Shown: positions 6,536 to 14,744 of the stretch, piece after piece
Layout of the letters: each line of letters begins with the position of its first letter
Numbering within the stretch: the stretch's first letter is position 1
DNA from: JBQCEE01 sp051960575
GTDB lineage: Bacteria; Actinomycetota; Actinomycetes; Mycobacteriales; Jatrophihabitantaceae
DNA: 55,409 nucleotides
NCBI RefSeq assembly: GCF_051960575.1
Contig: NZ_JBQCEE010000366.1
Coordinates: 1-55,409 of the forward strand
Direction of reading: 5' to 3'
Notes under the pieces: generated by a model
The model's database searches: none
What the model was told of the DNA's origin: nothing
What the model saw: the letters and a program-made list of their open reading frames with translations, nothing else
Translations under genes and position numbers: made by a program

Positions 6536-7356
6536 CCGCGCGTCCCGATCAGACGTCGGTGTGCGTGCCGGTCGTCGTCGAGCGGCAGCCACGCACTGAC
6601 GCGCCACCCCGTCTGCGTCGGCCCGGCCATCAGGCGGCCGCCGTGCACGGCCAGCCGTTCACGCATGCCGATCAGCCCGTGCCCCGGCGGCTCGGCCGCA
6701 GCGGTGCCACCGCCGTTGTCGTCGACCACGACGCGCAGGTCGCTGTCCCCTCGGCGCAGCGACACCAGCAGCCGCGTCGCCCGCGGCGCGTGCTTGATCG
6801 CGTTGGTGAGCGCCTCCTGCACGAGCCGGAAGACGGCGAGCTGCACGGGCAACGGCAACGACTCGGTCGACCCGCTCGTCGAGTAGGTCACCTGCACGCC
6901 GGTCTCGCGCACCGTCGCGAACAGCGCCTCGAGGTCGGCCAGGGTGGGTTCCGGGTGCAGCGTCGCACGCTGCGGCGCCGGCTCGGTGTCCGCGCGCAGC
7001 AGCGCGACCACGTCGCGCATGTCGCCGAGGGCGGCGCGTCCGGTGTCGGCGGCCTGGGCCATCGCCTGCCGGGCTCGCGCCGGGTCGCGCTCGACGGTGG
7101 CGCTCGCGCCGTCGGCCAGGGCGATCATGACCGAGAGGCTGTGCGCGACGATGTCGTGCATCTCGCGGGCGATACGGGTGCGCTCGGCGACCAGCGCGAG
7201 GTGCGCCTGGCGCTCGGCGTGCGCCGCGTGCTCGGCGCGGGCGCGGTCGAGCAGGTCTCGGTAGCGGCGGCGCGTCCAGACCTGGAGGCTCAGCAGGCCG
7301 CCGGCCACCGCGAGGCTCGCCACCAGCGCGGCCGACAGCACCCACGTCGTGTGCAT
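6532..7356 (-). CDS. Sensor histidine kinase, HisKA_3 (NarX/DesK type)
   Basis: A 274-aa kinase. One membrane segment covers residues 5-27, with almost no extracellular part, and a coiled helix follows. The HisKA_3 dimerisation domain has its phospho-acceptor H67 in REMHDIVAHSLSVM. A GHKL ATPase domain follows with the N-box in LVQEALTNAIKHA, the G1 box VVDDNGGG and GLIGMRERL. With so little sensory domain it may sense the membrane itself or its ABC partner. It sits 25 bases after the ABC permease and overlaps the response regulator by 4 bases. Confidence 0.93.
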   Translation of the reverse strand: MHTTWVLSAALVASLAVAGGLLSLQVWTRRRYRDLLDRARAEHAAHAERQAHLALVAERTRIAREMHDIVAHSLSVMIALADGASATVERDPARARQAMAQAADTGRAALGDMRDVVALLRADTEPAPQRATLHPEPTLADLEALFATVRETGVQVTYSTSGSTESLPLPVQLAVFRLVQEALTNAIKHAPRATRLLVSLRRGDSDLRVVVDDNGGGTAAAEPPGHGLIGMRERLAVHGGRLMAGPTQTGWRVSAWLPLDDDRHAHRRLIGTRG

Positions 7357-7381
7357 GGCGTCAGTGTGATCCGTCCGCCGC

Positions 7382-8206
7382 TCAGACGTCGCGGCGGCGC
7401 AGCACGATCCACCCGGCGACGAGCATGGCGAGGACGTAGAGGGCGAAGACGCCCATGCCGGCCCACGGCCGGAGCGACTCGGCGGCGGTGCGGTTCGGCT
7501 CCATGATCGCCGTGCCGGCGTTGAGCGGCAGGTACTTGTTCACGTGCAGCTGCCAGCTGGACGGCAGTGCCTGGGCGAGCAGCGGCAGCACCAGGATGAA
7601 ACCGAAGAGCGTGGCGATGGCCGCGCCGGTGTTGCGCAGCGCGAAGCCGAGACCGAGCCCCATCAGGCCGACGCCGGTGACGTAGAGCGCCGCGCCGACG
7701 ACCGCCTCGAGGGCGCCGGCGTGGCCGAGCGAGACACCGAAGTGCACCGGATGCGTGTTCAGGGCGGCCTGGCCGCCGAGGAAGGCGATGAACGCCGCGG
7801 CGAGCGCGATGACGAACAGGCTCACCGCGAAGACCCCTGCCTTCGCGAGCAGCACGGGCACACGCCGTGGCACTGCCGACAGGCTCGCCCGGATCATGCC
7901 GGTGCTGTACTCGCCGGTCACGAAGAGCACCCCGAGCACGCCGAGGGCGAGCTGGGCGAGGAAGAAGCCCCGCAGCGACAGGCCGATCTGGTTCGAGAAG
8001 TCGCCCTTCCCGACGAGGTAGCGGTGCGAGTACAGGTCGTTGCCGCGCAGGTAGGTGAACAGGATGCCGAGGCCGATGGCGGCGACGAGGGCGGCGACGA
8101 TGCTCCACCACGTCGAGTGCAGCGAGCGGAACTTGATCCACTCGGACGTGACCACGCGAACCGGGGTGACGCCCGCGTTGCGAGGCGCCTCGAGGGTGCT
8201 GGTCAT
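7382..8206 (-). CDS. ABC-2 type transporter permease
   Basis: A 274-aa membrane protein with about six hydrophobic segments (residues 33-52, 85-105, 122-145, 165-190, 195-215 and 245-268). The N-terminal VVTSEWIKFRSLHSTWWSIV and the motif VTGEYSTGMIRASL are characteristic of the ABC-2 permease family linked to antibiotic or lantibiotic export and immunity. It overlaps the ATPase gene by 4 bases (ATGA at 8203-8206) and is followed by a two-component pair. The four genes form the usual exporter plus sensor module. The substrate is not evident. Confidence 0.9.
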   Translation of the reverse strand: MTSTLEAPRNAGVTPVRVVTSEWIKFRSLHSTWWSIVAALVAAIGLGILFTYLRGNDLYSHRYLVGKGDFSNQIGLSLRGFFLAQLALGVLGVLFVTGEYSTGMIRASLSAVPRRVPVLLAKAGVFAVSLFVIALAAAFIAFLGGQAALNTHPVHFGVSLGHAGALEAVVGAALYVTGVGLMGLGLGFALRNTGAAIATLFGFILVLPLLAQALPSSWQLHVNKYLPLNAGTAIMEPNRTAAESLRPWAGMGVFALYVLAMLVAGWIVLRRRDV

Positions 8207-9117
8207 GACGCCACCTCCACCGGCGCGAACTCGATGGCGTCGCGGGTCAGTTCCATGAAGGCCTCCTCGAGCGACGCCTGCTGTGGGACGAGTTCCACCA
8301 GGGCGATATGGGCGTCCGCCGCGATCCGGCCGATGCGGGCGCTGCTCATCCCCGTGACGACGAGGACGTCGCGCTCGCTGCTGCTGACTGTGACGTCGTC
8401 GGCGGCGAGCAGTTCGCGCAGCCGGGCCGCCTCCTCCGTCCGCACACGCACGACGTCGCGCGACGCGGCCCGCGTCAACTCGGCGACGCTCGCGTCCGCG
8501 ATGAGCCGGCCCTGCCCGACGACGATGAGGTGCGAGGCCGTCAGGGCCATCTCGCTCATGAGGTGGGACGAGACGAACACGGTGCGTCCCTCGGCGGCGA
8601 GCGAGCGCAGCAGCGTGCGGATCCAGAGGATGCCCTCGGGGTCGAGGCCGTTCACCGGCTCGTCGAGCAGCAGCGTGTGCGGGTCGCCGAGCAGCGCGGA
8701 CGCGATGCCGAGCCGCTGTCCCATGCCGAGTGAGAAGCCGCCGGCCCGCTTGCCGGCCATCGCGCTGAGCCCGACGAGTTCGAGCACCTCGTCGACGCGA
8801 CGCTTGCCGATGCCGTTCGTCGCGGCCAGTGCGAGCAGGTGGTTGCGCGCGCTGCGTCCGGTGTGGATCGCCCTGGCCTCGAGCAGCGCGCCGACCTCGC
8901 AGAGCGGTGCGCGCAGGTCGCGGTAGCTGCGGCCGTTGATCGTCGCGTGCCCGGCCGTCGGCCGGTCGAGGCCGAGCAGCAGGCGCATCGTCGTCGACTT
9001 GCCCGCACCGTTCGGGCCGAGGAACCCCGTGACCACGCCGGGCTGCACGGTGAACGAAAGGTGGTCGACGGCGAGCTTCTCGCCGTAGCGCTTCGTCAGT
9101 TCGATCGCCTCGATCAT
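8203..9117 (-). CDS. ABC transporter ATP-binding protein
   Basis: A 304-aa ATPase. Walker A is GPNGAGKST (residues 34-42), the signature SLGMGQRLG begins at 129, Walker B TLLLDEP lies at 148-154, the D-loop is NGLDPEG, and the switch His is in FVSSHL. The C-terminal 80 residues form the extension usual in exporters of the drug/bacteriocin class. It is first in the four-gene unit ATPase, permease, kinase, regulator, read right to left. A gap of about 180 bases separates it from the divergent helicase gene. Confidence 0.93.
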   Translation of the reverse strand: MIEAIELTKRYGEKLAVDHLSFTVQPGVVTGFLGPNGAGKSTTMRLLLGLDRPTAGHATINGRSYRDLRAPLCEVGALLEARAIHTGRSARNHLLALAATNGIGKRRVDEVLELVGLSAMAGKRAGGFSLGMGQRLGIASALLGDPHTLLLDEPVNGLDPEGILWIRTLLRSLAAEGRTVFVSSHLMSEMALTASHLIVVGQGRLIADASVAELTRAASRDVVRVRTEEAARLRELLAADDVTVSSSERDVLVVTGMSSARIGRIAADAHIALVELVPQQASLEEAFMELTRDAIEFAPVEVAS

Positions 9118-9280
9118 GGCCCTGACGCTAGGCGCGGCGGCGGTCGCCGCGCATCGGCCGAGCGGCGGGAGCCCGGCTCCCCCGAGCGGGGGAGGGCCGG
9201 CGACGTGCGCGGGCGAGCCGCACCCCCGAGCGCCACCGCCGACATGTGGCGTCGCAGCCGTCGTTGACGGTGGTCGAGCC

Positions 9281-9301
9281 TATGCTCGAATGCATGTTCG
9301 A
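9281..9301 (+). promoter_or_regulatory. SOS (LexA) box and -10 of the helicase gene
   Basis: TCGAATGCATGTTCGA at 9286-9301 matches the actinobacterial LexA operator TCGAAC-N4-GTTCGA at all but one of the 12 specified bases. A TANNNT -10 hexamer, TATGCT, sits at 9281-9286, exactly -13 to -8 from ATG 9294. A leaderless transcript would therefore begin at the start codon, and LexA bound here would block both promoter and start. Confidence 0.75.
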
Positions 9302-11336
9302 GCACGTCGCCGATGGGTCCTGCGTCGAGACCCTGGACGCCCAACAGCAAGCCGCGGCCACCGACCCCGCGGCCCGCGTGGTCGTCGTGGCCGGCGCGGG
9401 CACGGGCAAGACGACCGCGCTGACCGGCCGCGTCGCGCACCTGCTCGAGCGCGGCGTGCCGCCCGAGCGCATCCTGCTGCTCACCTTCACCCGCCGCGCG
9501 GCCGACGACATGGTCGCGCGCGCCGCCTCAGCCTGCGGCGATGCGCCGTCGGCACGGCGGCTCTGGGGCGGCACGTTCCACGCGGTGGCGTACCGGCTCG
9601 TCGCCGAGTTCGCCGGCGTGCTCGGCCTCGGCGACGTGACCGTGCTCGACCCGTCCGACGTCACCGATCTGCTCGATCTGCTGCGCGACGAGCACGGCCT
9701 CACCGCCGCGCCGAGCCGCGAACGGCGCCCCCGCGCTTCGACGCTCGCCGACATCTGCACGCGGTCGGTGAACACGGGGCGGCCCGCCCGCGAGGTGATC
9801 GCCGAGCAGTTCCCGTGGTGCGAGCCGCACACGGACGCGATCATGGCGCTGCTGCGCGACTTCATGGCGCGCAAGCGTGCGCGCGGCCTGCTCGACTTCG
9901 ACGACCTGCTCATCGCGTGGCGTGCGCTGCTCGACGATCCGATGGTCGGCGCGGTCCTGCGGCGCCGGTGGGACCACGTGCTCGTCGACGAGTACCAGGA
10001 TGTCAACCAGATCCAGGTCGAGATCGTCGAGCGGCTCTGCGGCGATGGCGCCGTGCTCACCGTCGTAGGCGACGACGCGCAGGCGATCTACGGCTTCCGC
10101 GGGGCCGGGCGCGGCCATCTGCTCACCGCGGCGGCCGGGCGCGAGGGCACCAGCGTCGTGCGGCTCGAGGTGAACTACCGGTCGCGGCGCCCCCTGCTCG
10201 ACCTGGCCAATGTCGTGCGCCCGGCGCCGGACGGTCACCGGCTCACCCTCGTGCCGGCGCGTGCGGACGCGCCGCGCCCGCAGCGTCCGCGGCTGCGTCG
10301 CTGCCATGACGTCAACGCCGAGGCGCGCGAGCTGACGGACGCGGTGCTCGAGCACGTCGAGCAGGGTGGCCGCCTGCGCGACCAGGCGGTGCTCATGCGC
10401 TCGGGCTCGCACAGCGACGTCCTCGAGCTCGAACTCACCGCCCGGCGCGTGCCGTTCGTCAAGTACGGCGGCCTGAAGTTCCTCGAGGCCGCACACGTGA
10501 AGGACCTGCTCGCCCTGCTCCGGGTCGTCGTGAATCCGCGCGACGACCTCGCGTGGTTCCGTCTGCTGCGGCTGCACACCGGCGTCGGGCCGGCGACGGC
10601 GCGCCAACTGCTGCCGGCCCTGCTCGACGACGAGGTCGACCTCAACGAGGTGGTCGCGGCCGCACCCCAGGCGGCGCGCACCGAGTTGCAACGGACGTTG
10701 AGCGTCGTCGCCGAGGTGCGCCCGGTCGTCGGTGACCCCAGCCGTCTGGCGTCGGCGATCGGCGACTGTCTCGCGGCGCTGCGCCCGCTGCTGCTGGCGC
10801 GCTACCGCGACGCCGCGGTGCGGGTCGGCGACGTCGAACGCCTCGCCGAGACCGCGGCGCAGCACACCGACCTCGGCAGCTTCATCACCTCGGTCGTGCT
10901 CGACCCGCCGGCGAGCACGAGTGACCAGGCCCAATCACCACACCGCGACGACGACTACCTGACGCTGAGCACCATCCACTCGGCCAAGGGACTCGAGTGG
11001 CCGGTGGTGCACCTCGTGCACGCCGTCGACGGGGCCTTCCCCTCCGACATGGCGGTCGGCACACCGGACGAACTGGCCGAGGAAGAACGGCTCTTCTACG
11101 TGGCGGTCACCAGGGCACGCGACGAACTGCACGTGTGGACGCCGCTGCGCATGCCGCACCACCGCACCGCCCGCGACGACCGGCACAGCTACGCGCCGCA
11201 GTCGCGGTTCCTGACGCCGGACGCGATCGCCGTGATGGACGTCTTCGGCGACGCCCGTCGCCCGACCCGCACGCCGGTCGGCGTCGCGGCGTCCGCCCGT
11301 GTCGAGCTGCCGACCCTGGAAGCCCTCTTCGACTGA
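9294..11336 (+). CDS. UvrD/Rep-family ATP-dependent helicase, SOS-controlled
   Basis: A 680-aa superfamily 1A helicase that would unwind DNA 3' to 5' during repair. Motif I is GAGTGKTT (residues 34-41), motif Ia LTFTRRAADDM, motif II VLVDEYQDVNQ, motif III VVGDDAQAIYGFRG, motif IV VNYRSRRPL, motif V STIHSAKGLEW, and motif VI FYVAVTRARDEL. The start ATG 9294 is preferred over GTG 9246 and ATG 9282. This is because a -10 hexamer and a LexA box fit a leaderless start here, and because residue 1 then lies a normal distance before the Q motif (LDAQQQAA). It has no nuclease or C-terminal RecB-like domain. Confidence 0.92.
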   Translation: MFEHVADGSCVETLDAQQQAAATDPAARVVVVAGAGTGKTTALTGRVAHLLERGVPPERILLLTFTRRAADDMVARAASACGDAPSARRLWGGTFHAVAYRLVAEFAGVLGLGDVTVLDPSDVTDLLDLLRDEHGLTAAPSRERRPRASTLADICTRSVNTGRPAREVIAEQFPWCEPHTDAIMALLRDFMARKRARGLLDFDDLLIAWRALLDDPMVGAVLRRRWDHVLVDEYQDVNQIQVEIVERLCGDGAVLTVVGDDAQAIYGFRGAGRGHLLTAAAGREGTSVVRLEVNYRSRRPLLDLANVVRPAPDGHRLTLVPARADAPRPQRPRLRRCHDVNAEARELTDAVLEHVEQGGRLRDQAVLMRSGSHSDVLELELTARRVPFVKYGGLKFLEAAHVKDLLALLRVVVNPRDDLAWFRLLRLHTGVGPATARQLLPALLDDEVDLNEVVAAAPQAARTELQRTLSVVAEVRPVVGDPSRLASAIGDCLAALRPLLLARYRDAAVRVGDVERLAETAAQHTDLGSFITSVVLDPPASTSDQAQSPHRDDDYLTLSTIHSAKGLEWPVVHLVHAVDGAFPSDMAVGTPDELAEEERLFYVAVTRARDELHVWTPLRMPHHRTARDDRHSYAPQSRFLTPDAIAVMDVFGDARRPTRTPVGVAASARVELPTLEALFD

Positions 11337-11347
11337 TCGTTCGAGGG

Positions 11348-11394
11348 TTGACAGCGTCGGACTTCACCGCAATGGTTAAGCGCATGCTTAACCA
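11348..11394 (+). promoter_or_regulatory. Promoter and ArsR-type operator
   Basis: TTGACA at 11348-11353 is followed after 17 bases by AATGGT (11371-11376), which is 13-8 bases before ATG 11384. Overlapping the -10 and the start codon is a perfect 9-bp inverted repeat, TGGTTAAGC (11373-11381) and GCTTAACCA (11386-11394), separated by GCAT. ArsR-family repressors bind such TTAAGC dyads, so autorepression is likely. Confidence 0.8.
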
Positions 11395-11719
11395 ACAGCT
11401 CGACCAGGTGTTCGCCGCGCTGGCCGACCCGAGCCGGCGGGCGATGGTCGAGCGGCTGAGCCAGGGCCCGGCGTCGGTGAGCGAGTTGGCGGCACCGCTG
11501 CCGATGTCGCTGCCCGCCGTCGTCCAGCACCTGCACGTGCTCGAGGCCAGCGGTCTCGTCACGACCGAGAAGGTCGGGCGGGTGCGCACGTGCAAATTGC
11601 AGCTCAAGACCCTCGGCACCGCCGAGCGCTGGATCGCCGAGCGCAAACAGGCCTGGGACGCCCGCCTCGACCGCCTCGGCGCCTACCTGGACGCCACCGA
11701 CGAAGGAGAGACCTCATGA
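11384..11719 (+). CDS. ArsR-family (SdpR-like) transcriptional repressor
   Basis: A 111-aa winged-helix repressor. The DNA-binding fold covers residues 5-85 (LDQVFAALADPSRRAMVERL, then SVSELAAPLPMSLPAVVQHL, then VLEASGLVTTEKVGRVRTC). There is no Cys metal site of the ArsR/SmtB type. The C-terminal helix around ERWIAERKQAWDARLDRL is the usual dimer and partner region in regulators paired with SRPBCC proteins. ATG 11384 is chosen because of the leaderless promoter, and ATG 11372 is the alternative. It overlaps the SRPBCC gene by 4 bases (ATGA). Confidence 0.9.
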   Translation: MLNQQLDQVFAALADPSRRAMVERLSQGPASVSELAAPLPMSLPAVVQHLHVLEASGLVTTEKVGRVRTCKLQLKTLGTAERWIAERKQAWDARLDRLGAYLDATDEGETS

Positions 11720-12174
11720 CCGCGCCCACCGTCGTGCATGACCGGTTCAGCATCGAGCGGGTCTACCGCCACGCCCGCCCGAAGGTCTTCGCCGCATGGA
11801 CGAACTCCGCCGCCAAGTCGCAGTGGTGGGGCGACGAGCACATCGCGGTCGGCGCGCACACGCTCGACTTCCGCGTCGGGGGCCGCGAGCACGTCAGCGC
11901 CACCGTGCCCGACGGCCCGACCTTCACCTACGACGCGCTGTACCAGGACATCGTCGACGGTGCCCGCATCGTCACGTCCTACGAGATGACCATGGCCGGC
12001 CGGCGCATCTCGGTGTCGGTGTGCACGGTCGAGTTCTTCGACGCCGACGGCGGCGCGACCCGGCTGGTCATGACCGAGCAGGGTGCCTTCCTCGACGGTC
12101 TCGACACCAACGCCGCCCGCGCGGAGGGCACCGAGGGACTGCTCGACGCGCTCGGTACCTGGCTCGACCGCTGA
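11716..12174 (+). CDS. SRPBCC (AHSA1/START-like) domain protein
   Basis: A 152-aa single-domain protein of the Aha1/CalC-like START superfamily. It has IERVYRHARPKVFAAWTN, then QWWGDEH, then DFRVGGRE, then TYDALYQDIVDGARIVTSYE, and a C-terminal TNAARAEGTEGLLDALGTWL helix that closes the ligand pocket. Such proteins bind hydrophobic ligands, and many stand next to an ArsR repressor as here. The start ATG 11716 has GAAGGAGAG upstream and overlaps the stop of the repressor, so translation is coupled. The ligand is unknown. Confidence 0.9.
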   Translation: MTAPTVVHDRFSIERVYRHARPKVFAAWTNSAAKSQWWGDEHIAVGAHTLDFRVGGREHVSATVPDGPTFTYDALYQDIVDGARIVTSYEMTMAGRRISVSVCTVEFFDADGGATRLVMTEQGAFLDGLDTNAARAEGTEGLLDALGTWLDR

Positions 12175-12251
12175 CGTCCCGACCACTGCGTGTCGAATCC
12201 GGCCCGTCCCGTTCGACGCATGCATGACCACCCGCTCCGAAGGGACCAGCC

Positions 12252-13694
12252 ATGACCGCCACGCTCAGCACCGGCCGCGACGCCCAGTCGCTGCCCACCG
12301 CACCGCCCGACCGCCGCCGCCTCGCGCTCTACGTGCTCTGCACCGGCGTGCTGATGATCGTGCTCGACGTGACCATCGTGAACGTCGCGCTGCCGTCGAT
12401 CCAGCACGACCTGCGGTTCAGCGCGAGCGGCCTCGCCTGGGTGGTGAACGCCTACCTCATCAGCTTCGGCGGCCTGCTGCTGCTCGCCGGCCGCCTCGGT
12501 GATCTCATCGGTGGCCGCCGCGTCTTCCTCGCGGGCATCGCACTGTTCACCGCGGCGTCGGTCGGGTGCGGCCTGTCCGGCGACGCCACGGTGCTGGTGG
12601 CCGGCCGCTTCGTGCAGGGCATCGGCGGTGCGCTGACCTCGGCCGTGGTGCTCGGCATGATCGTGACGATGTTCCCCGAGCCGGGTGAGCAGGCACGGGC
12701 GATCGGCGTCTATGCCTTCGTCGCCTCGGCCGGCAGCGCCGTCGGGCTGCTCGCCGGCGGCGTGCTCACGCAGGCCCTGAGCTGGCACTGGATCTTCTTC
12801 GTCAACGTGCCGGTGGGTGCTGCGACCGCGCTCGCAGCGCTTCGTGTGCTGCCGACCGACCGGTCGGTCGGTTCCCTGCGCGGTGTCGACCACCTCGGTG
12901 CCGCGCTCGCCACCGGCACGATGATGCTCGGCGTCTGGACGATCGTCGACCCGGCAGCCACCCATGGCTGGGCCGACGCGCGCACGATCGTGCCGGCCGC
13001 CATCACCGTCGTGGGCGCTCTCGCGTTCCTGGCCCGCGAGCGGGCTGCGATCGCCCCCCTCGTCCCGCTGCGGATCTTCCGGTCGCGGTTCGTCACCGGC
13101 GCCAACCTGGTGCAGGTGCTGTCGGTCGCCGGCATGTTCGGTGTCTTCTTCCTCGGCGCCCTGTATCTGCAACAGGTGTTGCACTACGACGCGCTGCAGC
13201 TCGGGCTCGCCTTCCTGCCGGTCTGCGTGATCATGGGGACGCTGTCCGTGCGTGGCACCGAACCGCTGATCGCGCGATTCGGTGCCGTCCGCCTGCTCGT
13301 GGTCGGCATGGCGCTCATGACGGTCGCCCTGGTGCTCTTCGCGCGGGCCCCGCTCGACGGCGGCTACGCGCCGGACGTGCTGCCGGTGATGGTGCTGCTC
13401 GGCACCGGCGCCGGGTTGGCCTTCCCCGCGCTCATGACCGCCGCGATGTCCGGCGTCGAGCCGCAGGACGCGGGGCTGGCGTCCGGTCTGGTCAACACCA
13501 CCGCGCAGATCGGCGCCGCCTTCGGGCTCGCCGTGCTGGCGACTGTGGCGGCCGGCCACACCGCGACCCTGCGCTCGCAGGGCGTGACGGCCGCCGCGGC
13601 GCAGGTCAGCGGCTACCACGTGGCCTTCCTCGTCGCGGCCGCGCTCATGGCGCTCGCGGGCGCGGTGGCCGGGCTGGTGCTCCGGCGGCGCTGA
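12252..13694 (+). CDS. MFS drug efflux transporter, DHA2 (14-TMS) family
   Basis: A 480-aa membrane protein with about 14 hydrophobic segments and the hallmarks of the DHA2 family. These are LDVTIVNVALPSIQHDL in helix 1, GRLGDLIGGRRVFLAG after helix 2 (motif A), and RFVQGIGGALTSA in helix 4 (motif B). The antiporter motif C lies in AGSAVGLLAGGVLTQ. Such pumps export drugs, dyes or bile-like compounds in exchange for protons. The start ATG has GAAGGGACC upstream. It follows the ArsR/SRPBCC pair by 77 bases and may share its transcript. Confidence 0.92.
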   Translation: MTATLSTGRDAQSLPTAPPDRRRLALYVLCTGVLMIVLDVTIVNVALPSIQHDLRFSASGLAWVVNAYLISFGGLLLLAGRLGDLIGGRRVFLAGIALFTAASVGCGLSGDATVLVAGRFVQGIGGALTSAVVLGMIVTMFPEPGEQARAIGVYAFVASAGSAVGLLAGGVLTQALSWHWIFFVNVPVGAATALAALRVLPTDRSVGSLRGVDHLGAALATGTMMLGVWTIVDPAATHGWADARTIVPAAITVVGALAFLARERAAIAPLVPLRIFRSRFVTGANLVQVLSVAGMFGVFFLGALYLQQVLHYDALQLGLAFLPVCVIMGTLSVRGTEPLIARFGAVRLLVVGMALMTVALVLFARAPLDGGYAPDVLPVMVLLGTGAGLAFPALMTAAMSGVEPQDAGLASGLVNTTAQIGAAFGLAVLATVAAGHTATLRSQGVTAAAAQVSGYHVAFLVAAALMALAGAVAGLVLRRR

Positions 13695-13737
13695 GCGCAG
13701 CCGACGGCCGGGCGGTGGGCGCGCGCATGATGGGACG

Positions 13738-14634
13738 ATGCGTCGCGCCCCCGCCGTGCTGTCCGTGCTCGCCGCCGTGCTCGGCCTGACCCTCGCCTGC
13801 TCGTCATCCTCCGACGGCAGGACGACCACGACGCCGCCGACCGCGTCGCACGCCGTCGATGCGACCAGCGCCTCGTCCGCCCTGCCGCACTTCGCGCACG
13901 TCGTGGTCGTGGTGATGGAGAACCACGGCTACTCGCAGGTCGTGGGGTCACGCAACGCGCCGTTCGTCAACGGGCTGATTCGCTCGGGCGTGCTGCTCAC
14001 CCGGTCGTACGGCGTGACCCACCCGAGCGAGCCGAACTACCTCGCCCTCTTCTCGGGATCGACGCACGGCCTCGCCAGCGACACGTGCCCGCTGACCTAC
14101 CGGGGTGCGAACCTCGCGACGGTGCTCGCGGCCCGGCACCTGCACTTCGCCGGCTACTCGGAAGGGCTGCCGCGCCAGGGCTCGACGGCGTGCTCGTCGG
14201 GCTCGTACGCACGCAAGCACAACCCGTGGTCGGACTTCACGACGGTGCCGGCGACGGCGAACCGCACGTTCGCGCAGTTCCCGACGGACTTCACCACGCT
14301 GCCGCAGGTGGCCTTCGTGGTGCCCGACCTCGAGCACGACATGCACGACGGCACCGTGCGCCAGGGCGACGCCTGGCTCGCGGCGCACCTCGGCGGCTAC
14401 GCGCGCTGGGCCCGCACCCACGACAGCCTGCTGGTCGTGACCTACGACGAGGACGAGCGGGCCGAGGGCAACCGCATCCCGACCGTGCTGGCCGGCGCGC
14501 ACCTGCGCGCCGGCGCCCGCACGGGCCAGCACGTCGACCACTTCGGGCTGCTGCGGACGATCGAGGACGTCTTCGACACCGCCCATCTCGGGAGCAGTGC
14601 CACGCGTCGGCCGATCTCGGGCATCTGGTCCTGA
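13738..14634 (+). CDS. Secreted or lipid-anchored phosphoesterase family protein
   Basis: A 298-aa protein with a signal peptide ending in LTLAC, a probable lipobox, at residues 17-21, and a Ser/Thr-rich linker. The phosphoesterase (phospholipase C/acid phosphatase-like) domain has VVVVVMENHGYSQVVG, with metal-binding E and N. It continues with HPSEPNYLALFSG, VPDLEHDMHDG, and a terminal LLVVTYDEDE and HVDHFGLLRTIED. These residues fit the metal-dependent alkaline-phosphatase-like fold. Likely substrates are phospholipids or phosphate esters outside the cell. A CATGAT hexamer lies 12-7 bases before the start, so the transcript may be leaderless. Confidence 0.85.
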   Translation: MRRAPAVLSVLAAVLGLTLACSSSSDGRTTTTPPTASHAVDATSASSALPHFAHVVVVVMENHGYSQVVGSRNAPFVNGLIRSGVLLTRSYGVTHPSEPNYLALFSGSTHGLASDTCPLTYRGANLATVLAARHLHFAGYSEGLPRQGSTACSSGSYARKHNPWSDFTTVPATANRTFAQFPTDFTTLPQVAFVVPDLEHDMHDGTVRQGDAWLAAHLGGYARWARTHDSLLVVTYDEDERAEGNRIPTVLAGAHLRAGARTGQHVDHFGLLRTIEDVFDTAHLGSSATRRPISGIWS

Positions 14635-14661
14635 TGTAAATCCGTGCTTGGCCGCAGGGTG

Positions 14662-14704
14662 GTGATCATGGCATCCTTGATCACGCGGGGGCCGTCCACG
14701 GCCC
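14662..14704 (+). promoter_or_regulatory. Two adjacent hairpins in the leader of a secreted protein gene
   Basis: The first hairpin has a perfect 7-bp stem, GTGATCA (14662-14668) with TGATCAC (14678-14684), and a 9-nt loop. The second pairs GGGCCG (14689-14694) with CGGCCC (14699-14704) around TCCA. There is no T-run, so an intrinsic terminator is doubtful. A structured leader that regulates the downstream gene is possible but unproven. Confidence 0.4.
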
Positions 14705-14744
14705 GGGGGAGCCACCTGTCGCACCCCGAGGATCCCCGCACCCC

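Noticed and set aside
7544..8926. A 460-residue plus-strand open frame across the ABC permease and ATPase
   Set aside because: The minus-strand genes carry complete Walker, signature and permease motifs, and this frame carries none.
9528..10934. A 468-residue minus-strand open frame opposite the helicase
   Set aside because: It is the antisense of a gene with all seven helicase motifs and shows no motif of its own.
11979..13829. A 616-residue minus-strand open frame opposite the MFS transporter
   Set aside because: The composition is the antisense of membrane helices (His, Arg, Glu and Gln-rich). It has no motifs and covers two well-supported genes.
14640..14744. A ydaO-type (c-di-AMP) riboswitch before the secreted protein gene
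   Set aside because: The context fits and a GGGGGAGCC stretch is present, but the other conserved segment (GGGGUGAAUC-like) could not be found. Kept only as unassigned hairpins.
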